Source of the DNA: an uncultured Oscillospiraceae bacterium | GTDB lineage: Bacteria; Bacillota; Clostridia; Oscillospirales; Oscillospiraceae | Direction: 5' to 3' | NCBI GenBank assembly: GCA_934589835.1 | Contig: CAKTOK010000068.1 | Span: 1 to 5,024, forward strand | DNA length: 5,024 nt | Part shown: piece after piece, positions 1-4,186 of the stretch | Layout of the letters: every line of letters begins with the position of its first letter | Numbering within the stretch: the stretch's first letter is position 1 | Translations under genes and position numbers: made by a program | Notes under the pieces: model-generated | The model's database searches: none | The model's input: the letters and a program-made list of their open reading frames with translations, nothing else | Told to the model about the DNA's origin: nothing

Positions 1-502
1 CCTTGCTGTGACAGACGCGGGTGGTGGTGCGGTACAGCACCGGGGTGTCGAACTCCTCGGAGATCTCGCAGGCCAGCTTCACGAAGTCCTTGCACTCCTG
101 GGCGTCGCTGGGCTCCACCATGGCGATCTTGGCGGCCCGGGCATAGTGGCGGTTATCCTGCTCGTTCTGGGAGGAGTGGCAGGAGGGGTCGTCGGCGGTG
201 ACAACGACATAAGCGCCGTTGACACCCATGTAGCCGGCGGTGAACAGGGGATCGGCGGCCACATTCAGCCCCACCATCTTCATGGTGCAGAACGCGCGGG
301 AGCCGGCCACGGACGCACCGTAGGCCACCTCGGCGGCCACCTTCTCATTGGGGGCCCACTCGCAGTATACGTCCTCGCCATACTGGGGCAGGTTTTCCAG
401 AATTTCTGTGCTGGGCGTTCCGGGATACGCGGAACAGACCTTGATACCGGCTTCATAGACGCCACGGGCGGTGGCCTCGTTGCCGGACATCAGATGCTTC
501 AT
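1..502 (-). CDS. iorA: Indolepyruvate:ferredoxin oxidoreductase, alpha subunit, N-terminal part (gene continues off the left edge)
   Basis: Reading leftward from ATG at 502-500, the frame stays open to the window edge and gives 167 residues without a stop. Visible family features are MSGNEATARG near the start, the YPGTPSTEI motif (about 26-34), a conserved Glu in EWAPNEKVAAEVAYGA (from 48), MKMVGLNVAADP (74-85) and ADDPSCHSSQNEQDNRHYA (103-121). These match the N-terminal pyrimidine-binding thiamine-diphosphate domain of IorA. In the known family, IorA with IorB oxidatively decarboxylates indolepyruvate and other aryl-pyruvates to aryl-acetyl-CoA in the cytoplasm, reducing ferredoxin. The C-terminal Fe-S part lies outside the window. 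A ribosome site AAAGGTGG (511-518) sits 8 nt before the ATG. The gene starts 31 bp after buk on the same strand with no terminator between, so the two are probably cotranscribed. iorB may follow off the edge (inference). The protein call is secure; the substrate is not shown. Confidence 0.93.
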   Translation of the reverse strand, partial: MKHLMSGNEATARGVYEAGIKVCSAYPGTPSTEILENLPQYGEDVYCEWAPNEKVAAEVAYGASVAGSRAFCTMKMVGLNVAADPLFTAGYMGVNGAYVVVTADDPSCHSSQNEQDNRHYARAAKIAMVEPSDAQECKDFVKLACEISEEFDTPVLYRTTTRVCHSK

Positions 503-533
503 AGCTTTTTCCACCTTTCTTTCTTTACGATTT

Positions 534-1589
534 TTAATACTGACTGGCCTCCTGCTGGCCCCGCAGGACACGGAGCGCGCCCTCTGCCAACGAGCGCATC
601 TCCTCCTCACCGGGCAGCCGGAGAACGGGAGCGATCTTTCCCACACAGGCGGTGATGTCGTCGCAGAAGGACTGCTCATACGCCATGCCGCCTGTGTAGA
701 CGATGGCGTCCACGTCGAAGTGCAACACGGCGGCCATGGCGCCGATGTCCTTGCTGAGCTGATAGACCAGCGCCTGATAGGCTGCCGCAGCCTCGGCGTC
801 GCCCTCCGCCTTTCTGGCGCAGACCACCCGGAAATCGGTGGTGCCCAGATAGGAGAACATCCCGGAGCGGCGGCCAAGGGTCCGTTTGACCTCCTCCTTC
901 GTCCTGCCGCTGAAGCAGTAGTCAATGAGCTGGTTCACCGGCAGGCCGCCGCCGCGGTCCATGCCCATGGAGCCCTCGTCCTTGACATTGTACACATCCA
1001 CCACGCGGCCGTGCTGATGGGCGCCTACGCTGACGCCGCCGCCCAGATGGCACACGATGAGATTCACGTCCTCATAGGCTCTTCCCAGCTGACTGGCGGC
1101 CTTGCGGCCGATGGACTTGTGGTTCAGCGCATGGAATTGGCATAGGCGGCGGAAACCGGCAAAGCCGGCGTAATGCGCCACCTCGGTCATTTCATCCACG
1201 CAGACGGGATCCACGAAGAAGGAGGGGATACCTACCAGGTCTCCCAGCTTTCTGGCCAGATAGGCTCCCAGATTGGAGGGATGCTCGCCGTAGGGCGCCG
1301 TCTCCACATCGTGCATCACCCTGTCGTTGACGGCGTAGGTGCCGGAGGGGATGGGGCGGTATAGGCCGCCGCGCCCGCACACGGCGTCGAAGTCCGACAG
1401 CCGGTAGCCGGCGGCGTCCACGGCGCTCAGGATCGCCGCCTTGCGGTAGTCCGCCTGATCGATGACGCGCTGGAACTGGTCCAGCTCCTGGGCGGAGTGG
1501 TCGATGGTCAGCTTGTAAAGCTGCTCCTCGTCCTGAAAGACCGCGATCTTCGTGGAGGTCGCACCCGGATTGATGATCAATAGCTTCAT
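534..1589 (-). CDS. buk: Butyrate kinase / branched-chain acyl kinase
   Basis: A 351-residue member of the acetate/butyrate kinase (ASKHA) family, close to the usual 355 or so for Buk. Visible motifs in order: NPGATSTK (7-14, phosphate-binding), CGRGGLYRPIPSGTY (71-85), HPSNLGA (103-109), DPVCVDEM (127-134), HALNHKS (153-159), HLGGGVSVGAH (181-191) and TGGMAYE (299-305). The family converts acyl-phosphate plus ADP to acid plus ATP in the cytoplasm, normally after a phosphate acyltransferase, which is not in this window. The frame extends upstream to a GTG at 1610, but I start at ATG 1589-1587, because MKLLIINPG is the usual N-terminus and GAGGAG lies 7 nt before it. It is the first gene of a probable operon with iorA. 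That neighbour suggests acyl-phosphates from amino-acid breakdown as substrates as well as butyryl-phosphate (inference). It has its own promoter and a candidate regulator site upstream. Family call very sure; substrate preference open. Confidence 0.96.
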   Translation of the reverse strand: MKLLIINPGATSTKIAVFQDEEQLYKLTIDHSAQELDQFQRVIDQADYRKAAILSAVDAAGYRLSDFDAVCGRGGLYRPIPSGTYAVNDRVMHDVETAPYGEHPSNLGAYLARKLGDLVGIPSFFVDPVCVDEMTEVAHYAGFAGFRRLCQFHALNHKSIGRKAASQLGRAYEDVNLIVCHLGGGVSVGAHQHGRVVDVYNVKDEGSMGMDRGGGLPVNQLIDYCFSGRTKEEVKRTLGRRSGMFSYLGTTDFRVVCARKAEGDAEAAAAYQALVYQLSKDIGAMAAVLHFDVDAIVYTGGMAYEQSFCDDITACVGKIAPVLRLPGEEEMRSLAEGALRVLRGQQEASQY

Positions 1590-1596
1590 CGGCATT

Positions 1597-1602
1597 CTCC
1601 TC
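1597..1602 (-). promoter_or_regulatory. Ribosome binding site that decides the buk start
   Basis: GAGGAG on the minus strand, 7 nt before the ATG at 1589. It is only about 1 nt from the alternative ATG at 1595 and lies inside the coding frame of the GTG start at 1610. Only the 1589 start is therefore well placed. Confidence 0.8.
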
Positions 1603-1625
1603 TTTTTCACGCAAATTTTACCGAA

Positions 1626-1636
1626 TCATTTAATGA
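1626..1636. repeat. Small palindrome at the predicted buk transcription start
   Basis: TCATTTAATGA is a perfect palindrome with 5-bp arms around a central T. It lies a few bases downstream of the expected start of the buk transcript, a position where a repressor could bind. It is short and AT-rich, and I see no second copy in the tetR promoter, so function is only a possibility. Confidence 0.3.
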
Positions 1637-1645
1637 ACTATTCAC

Positions 1646-1674
1646 ATTATGGCACTGCGCTCCGGTGATGTCAA
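1646..1674 (-). promoter_or_regulatory. Sigma-A promoter of the buk-iorA operon
   Basis: On the minus strand a perfect -35 box TTGACA (1669-1674) is followed by a 17-bp spacer and the -10 box CATAAT (1646-1651, 5 of 6 matches). Transcription should begin near 1639, giving a leader of about 50 nt before buk. It lies downstream of the tetR terminator, so buk is expected to be transcribed independently of tetR. Confidence 0.82.
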
Positions 1675-1690
1675 CGGCATTTTGAGCATT

Positions 1691-1707
1691 TCCGCAAACT
1701 TGGCGGA
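1691..1707. promoter_or_regulatory. Candidate regulator operator upstream of the buk -35 box
   Basis: TCCGCAAACTTGGCGGA is a 17-bp dyad with one mismatched pair, the size and form of a TetR-family operator. It ends 16 bp upstream of the buk -35 box. The same outer bases (CCGCA...GGCGG) recur over the tetR -35 box at 2425-2440. A site upstream of -35 is compatible with activation or with weak repression. Binding is inferred, not shown. Confidence 0.5.
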
Positions 1708-1713
1708 TTTCAC

Positions 1714-1755
1714 AAAAAAGAGCTGCAAATGCTGGTCAAAACAGCATTTGCAGCT
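1714..1755 (-). terminator. Intrinsic terminator of the tetR gene
   Basis: A perfect 14-bp stem, AGCTGCAAATGCTG (1721-1734) with its reverse complement (1742-1755), has a 7-nt loop. On the minus strand a C and six T residues (1714-1719) follow the stem. It begins 10 bp after the tetR stop and comes before the buk promoter, so it ends tetR transcription and separates the two units. Confidence 0.9.
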
Positions 1756-1765
1756 TGCAGTAGCT

Positions 1766-2377
1766 TCAGTTCTCATCCGTGCGCCAGCCGTCCAGCAGTG
1801 CCGCCGCCATCCGCCGCCCGCGGGTGGGGAGATCGAAGCGCTGCTCATAGATGCGCCACTCAAACAGCATCCCACGGTGGAGGGCCACCAGATCGGCCAC
1901 CAGCTCCGCCGTCTCGCGGCGGGGGGAAATGCTGCCCTCCTGCTGGCAGGCCGCGGTCAGCTCCCGCAGCACACGGAAGTAGACGCGGGAATCGTTGTCC
2001 CGCAGGATCGCCTGCTCCGGATACTTCAGCCCGTGGATGAAGCTGCGGTACAGGGAGGGGTCCCTGCTGCTGATCTCCAGCGACTGCCTCACAAAATCCA
2101 GCAGCTTGCTGCGGGCGGGCGTGGCCGTGTCGGCCAGATACGCCCGCTCCAGCACCGCATACTGGGCGTCCACGCTGCTGGTGACCTGAATAATAAGCTC
2201 GTCCTTGCTCTTGAAATAGTGGTAGATGTTGCCGACCGAGCATCCGGCGGCCTGCGCGATCTGCTCCACAGCTACGCTCTCGAAGCCGTCCCTGTCGAAC
2301 AGGTCCAGCGCCACTGCCTGAATGCGCGAGCGCATCTCCATTGCCTGCCGCTTGCGGGCAGTCAGCTGCTTGTCCAT
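1766..2377 (-). CDS. TetR/AcrR-family transcriptional regulator
   Basis: A 203-residue protein of typical TetR-family length. Residues about 15-62 form the DNA-binding helix-turn-helix: AVALDLFDRDGFESVAVEQI, then AAGCSVGNIYHYFKSKDELI, whose GNIYHYFKSKDEL end is the hallmark recognition-helix segment. The remaining roughly 140 residues are helical and variable, as expected for the ligand-binding and dimer domain, and do not reveal the ligand. The ATG at 2377-2375 is preceded by AAAGGAG at 5 nt. The gene has its own promoter and terminator and sits directly upstream of buk-iorA on the same strand. The natural guess is local control of that operon, perhaps in response to an acyl-CoA or amino-acid-derived metabolite (inference). 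A candidate operator over its own -35 box suggests autoregulation. Family certain; target and effector unknown. Confidence 0.93.
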   Translation of the reverse strand: MDKQLTARKRQAMEMRSRIQAVALDLFDRDGFESVAVEQIAQAAGCSVGNIYHYFKSKDELIIQVTSSVDAQYAVLERAYLADTATPARSKLLDFVRQSLEISSRDPSLYRSFIHGLKYPEQAILRDNDSRVYFRVLRELTAACQQEGSISPRRETAELVADLVALHRGMLFEWRIYEQRFDLPTRGRRMAAALLDGWRTDEN

Positions 2378-2406
2378 ACGTACTCCTTTGAGACTGATTT
2401 TCTTCT

Positions 2407-2435
2407 ATCATAGCAATTTTTTCGCCGCAGGTCAA
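2407..2435 (-). promoter_or_regulatory. Sigma-A promoter of tetR
   Basis: On the minus strand, TTGACC (2430-2435, 5 of 6) is followed by exactly 17 bp and TATGAT (2407-2412, 5 of 6). The start is expected near 2400, leaving about 22 nt before the tetR ATG. The -35 box lies inside the candidate operator at 2425-2440. Confidence 0.82.
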
Positions 2436-2440
2436 GGCGG
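2425..2440. promoter_or_regulatory. Candidate autoregulatory operator over the tetR -35 box
   Basis: CCGCAGGTCAAGGCGG has inverted CCGC/GCGG ends and contains the entire tetR -35 box. Its outer bases are identical to the buk site at 1692-1706 (CCGCA...GGCGG), but the middle is 6 rather than 5 bp and less symmetrical. A protein bound here would block RNA polymerase, which fits autorepression by the TetR protein (inference). Confidence 0.45.
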
Positions 2441-2495
2441 GAGATAGCGTGTCTGCAAGGGAAATTCGTTAAAGAAAAGATTATCGAAAAAGGGG

Positions 2496-2524
2496 TTGAC
2501 AATTCGGGGGATGCATACTATAAT
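2496..2524 (+). promoter_or_regulatory. Consensus promoter of tRNA-Leu
   Basis: TTGACA (2496-2501), a 17-bp spacer and TATAAT (2519-2524) match the sigma-70/sigma-A consensus in all 12 bases. The tRNA begins 16 bp after the -10 box, leaving a leader of about 10 nt. The stretch 2378-2540 holds only this promoter and the divergent tetR promoter; I see no gene in it. Confidence 0.93.
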
Positions 2525-2540
2525 CTCACTTGTTCGTGAC

Positions 2541-2628
2541 GCGCGAGTGGTGGAATTGGCAGACTCGCTAGATTCAGGTTCTAGTGTGCATTACGCACGT
2601 GCGGGTTCAAGTCCCGCCTCGCGCACCA
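2541..2628 (+). tRNA. tRNA-Leu, anticodon CAG
   Basis: The acceptor arm GCGCGAG (2541-2547) pairs perfectly with CTCGCGC (2618-2624), followed by discriminator A and an encoded CCA (2626-2628). The anticodon arm CTAGA/TCTAG encloses loop TTCAGGT with anticodon CAG at 2575-2577, which reads CUG leucine codons. A long variable arm (stem GTGC/GCAC, 2586-2598) shows a class II tRNA. The T arm is GCGGG-TTCAAGT-CCCGC (2601-2617). The gene is intact, has its own promoter and terminator, and lies right beside an integrase, the usual arrangement when a tRNA serves as an integration site. Confidence 0.97.
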
Positions 2629-2630
2629 AC

Positions 2631-2667
2631 AAAAATCCTTGAAACCGCAATGGTTTCAAGGATTTTT
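2631..2667. terminator. Terminator of tRNA-Leu, probably also of the integrase gene
   Basis: A 16-bp perfect stem, AAAAATCCTTGAAACC (2631-2646) with its reverse complement (2652-2667), has a 5-nt loop. Read on the plus strand it ends in a T run after tRNA-Leu. Read on the minus strand it also ends in TTTTT, 38 bp beyond the integrase stop. It is therefore well placed to stop convergent transcription from both sides. Confidence 0.88.
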
Positions 2668-2683
2668 CTTTTGCCTTGAAGCC
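2637..2683. repeat. Three related 10-bp half-sites: possible attachment-site core
   Basis: CCTTGAAACC (2637-2646), its exact inverse GGTTTCAAGG (2652-2661), and CCTTGAAGCC (2674-2683, one mismatch) occur in alternating orientation. The first two are the terminator arms. The second and third form another inverted pair around an AT-rich 12-bp spacer. Inverted core half-sites around a short spacer are what tyrosine integrases use. The second copy of the core needed to prove an att site is outside the window. Confidence 0.4.
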
Positions 2684-2686
2684 ATT

Positions 2687-2707
2687 TTAGCCTTACAGTT
2701 AGCCTTA
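2687..2707. repeat. Tandem 9-bp direct repeat TTAGCCTTA, possible integrase arm-binding sites
   Basis: TTAGCCTTA at 2687-2695 and again at 2699-2707 are exact copies 3 bp apart, a period of 12 bp. The second copy includes the integrase stop codon. Short direct repeats near the end of an element commonly bind the N-terminal arm-binding domain of integrases. That role is inferred from position and form only. Confidence 0.4.
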
Positions 2708-3907
2708 TTCTTGCGGCAGACTCTCGATGAACCGTTGCATACGGTCAGCACTGCTGCGTCTCATTTGTTCTGTCACATGACCATAGACATCCAGCGTAAA
2801 CGCTGCTGTGTGATGACCAAGGTTTTCCTGCACTGTCTTGATGTCATCGCCGCTTTGTAAAGAGGCAACTGCATAGGAGTGACGCAGATCGTGAAAACGC
2901 GCAGAGGGAAACCCGGCCTGTCCCGCCAACTTCTTAAAGTGGAGGTAAACGGTTTGTGCTGAAAGGTGATGTCCCATTTCATTTGTGAACACAAGTCCGC
3001 TATTTTCCCATGCCTCTCCCGCAAGCCGCTTTTGGCTCTCTTGTAAACGCCGCTGCTTTTTCAAAAGGTCGACCACGAATGGAGCTGCCGTGATTTGGCG
3101 GCTCTTTCCGTTTTTTGTGGTGACAAGGTGATATTCACCCTTTCCGCGCCGTTCTTTTTGTAACTGCTTGTTTACAACGATCACACCGCGTTCAAGGTCA
3201 ACGCAGTCCCACAGCAGTCCCAGCACCTCGCCCTCCCGCAGACCGGTGAAGAGTGTGAGCACATAGATGGCTTCATAGCGGTGTCCACGGGCTACTTTCA
3301 GAAATCGGGCAATAGCTTCATTATCCAGCGGATGAATGTCTTTGCGAACCGCCCGAGGCAAATCACAGGGGTCGGCTGGATTTGTGCGGATATGCCCCAG
3401 CTTTACAGCCTGCTGCATCGCTTTGTGAAAAACTCCGTGGATATTGCGAACGCTTTTCGCTGACAGTGGTTTTCTGTCTCCACACTCTACCTGCAAAGAG
3501 TTATAAAACCGCTGCACATCCTGCGTTTTCAAGGCGTCCAGCTTCATTGCAGCAAAAGCGGGCTTTAGATGGTTTTCCACCGTTGTTTTATAGCTGTCCA
3601 CAGTTCTTGGCTTGACCGACACCAGATAGTCCTGTGTCCAGATGTCCAGCCATTCTCCTACCGTCAGCTTGCAGGGGGCTTTGTAGGTGCCATCGTCCAG
3701 CGACGCCGTGATCCGGCGCAGCTTCTGCGCCACTTCCTTCTGCGTCTTTCCAGTGATGCTGCGCTGGATCTGCTTGCCCGTGCCGGGGTCGAAGCCCTCT
3801 GTGTAGCGGCCTTGCCAATAGGTATAGGTTTTTCCGTTCCGTGTTGTTGTGATTTTTCTGATAGAACCGGCACCGCCGGCTCCTTTTCCTGCTTTTGTAC
3901 GCGGCAT
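2705..3907 (-). CDS. int: Tyrosine site-specific integrase
   Basis: A 400-residue phage/ICE-type integrase. Residues about 14-60 look like the N-terminal arm-binding domain (WQGRYTEGFDPGTGKQ, then GKTQKEVAQKL). About 81-175 is the SAM-like core-binding domain (LTVGEWLDIW onward). About 190-395 is the catalytic domain. All catalytic residues are present: R224 in TGLREGE, a likely K265 in TTKNGK, H339 and R342 in HDLRHSYA, H365 in ENLGHH and the nucleophile Y375 in LDVYGHV. The frame extends to a TTG at 3973, but ATG 3907-3905 has AAAGGAG 5 nt upstream and gives the usual compact N-terminus. Such enzymes insert and excise circular DNA at an att site, and its 3' end points at tRNA-Leu 76 bp away. 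Family and activity are well supported; the exact att site is not visible. Confidence 0.95.
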   Translation of the reverse strand: MPRTKAGKGAGGAGSIRKITTTRNGKTYTYWQGRYTEGFDPGTGKQIQRSITGKTQKEVAQKLRRITASLDDGTYKAPCKLTVGEWLDIWTQDYLVSVKPRTVDSYKTTVENHLKPAFAAMKLDALKTQDVQRFYNSLQVECGDRKPLSAKSVRNIHGVFHKAMQQAVKLGHIRTNPADPCDLPRAVRKDIHPLDNEAIARFLKVARGHRYEAIYVLTLFTGLREGEVLGLLWDCVDLERGVIVVNKQLQKERRGKGEYHLVTTKNGKSRQITAAPFVVDLLKKQRRLQESQKRLAGEAWENSGLVFTNEMGHHLSAQTVYLHFKKLAGQAGFPSARFHDLRHSYAVASLQSGDDIKTVQENLGHHTAAFTLDVYGHVTEQMRRSSADRMQRFIESLPQE

Positions 3908-3917
3908 ATACGCTCCT

Positions 3918-3932
3918 TTCCGCCGCGCGGAA
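3918..3932. repeat. Inverted repeat beside the integrase ribosome site
   Basis: TTCCGC-CGC-GCGGAA is a perfect 6-bp-arm dyad lying 11-25 bp upstream of the integrase ATG. It shares 2 bases with the AAAGGAG ribosome site (3913-3919). It could be a protein-binding site or a small mRNA hairpin affecting integrase translation. The same hexamer recurs at 3981-3986, 4002-4007 and, inverted, at 4030-4035. Confidence 0.45.
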
Positions 3933-3944
3933 TGTACCATCTCC

Positions 3945-3973
3945 ATGATATATCCCGCACGGCTATTGTGCAA
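3945..3973 (-). promoter_or_regulatory. Possible promoter of the integrase gene
   Basis: On the minus strand, TTGCAC (3968-3973, only 3 of 6 matches) lies 17 bp from TATCAT (3945-3950, 5 of 6). It falls in the 90-bp gap between xis and int and would give a leader of about 30 nt. A small dyad GCAC-N7-GTGC (3957-3971) overlaps the -35 box and spacer. The weak -35 box leaves this uncertain; read-through from xis is the alternative. Confidence 0.45.
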
Positions 3974-3997
3974 GTTTTATTTCCGCGGCGAAGAACT

Positions 3998-4186
3998 TTA
4001 CTTCCGCAGGAACTCCAGCAGAGCCTCCCGCGGAATACGAATCTGCCTGCCGATACGGACGCTTCGTATCTGTCCGCTGCGGATCAGCTCATAGGCGGTG
4101 TTGCGTCCGATGCCGAGGAGGGGCATCAAGTCCTCCACCCGCAGGATCATGGGGAGGTCTCTTAGATCACGATACTTATTCTCCAC
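3998..4186 (-). CDS. xis: Excisionase-like helix-turn-helix DNA-binding protein
   Basis: A 62-residue basic protein. Residues about 13-62 match the small MerR-like helix-turn-helix excisionase family: ILRVEDLMPLLGIGRNTAYE, then SGQIRSVRIGRQIRIPREALLEFL, ending in RK. In known elements such proteins bend DNA near the att site and steer the integrase toward excision, and they can also regulate int. The start is GTG at 4186-4184, with GGAGGG 7 nt upstream. An internal ATG at residue 13 has no ribosome site. Its first 11 bases overlap the end of the upstream recombinase gene, so translation is probably coupled. It is 90 bp upstream of int. Family call good; whether it serves this integrase, the second recombinase or both cannot be told. 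Confidence 0.85.
   Translation of the reverse strand: MENKYRDLRDLPMILRVEDLMPLLGIGRNTAYELIRSGQIRSVRIGRQIRIPREALLEFLRK

Noticed and set aside
8..1364. Long plus-strand open frames opposite iorA and buk
   Set aside because: They are antisense to two strongly recognisable genes, their translations are low-complexity Gly/Ala/His-rich sequence with no family resemblance, and GC-rich coding DNA commonly leaves such open frames.
1590..1610. Upstream GTG start for buk adding MKKRRMP
   Set aside because: The ribosome site lies inside this extension and fits the ATG at 1589, and family members begin at the MKLLIINPG position.
2345..2361. Imperfect hairpin CTGCC...GGGCAG within the start of tetR
   Set aside because: It is imperfect, inside coding sequence and has no T run, so it is not a terminator or clear operator.
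1649..2413. 254-residue plus-strand open frame opposite tetR
   Set aside because: It crosses the tetR terminator, the whole tetR gene and its promoter, has no recognisable domain, and tetR on the other strand explains the openness.
2441..2495. Possible small gene or RNA between the tetR and tRNA promoters
   Set aside because: There is no open frame with a ribosome site and no strong hairpin; it is plain intergenic sequence between divergent promoters.
3908..3973. Upstream TTG start for the integrase adding 22 residues
   Set aside because: The extension has no family resemblance, overlaps the candidate promoter, and the ATG at 3907 has a well-spaced AAAGGAG.
3569..4165. 198-residue plus-strand open frame opposite int and xis
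   Set aside because: It is antisense to two clear recombination genes, has no family motif and no convincing ribosome site.
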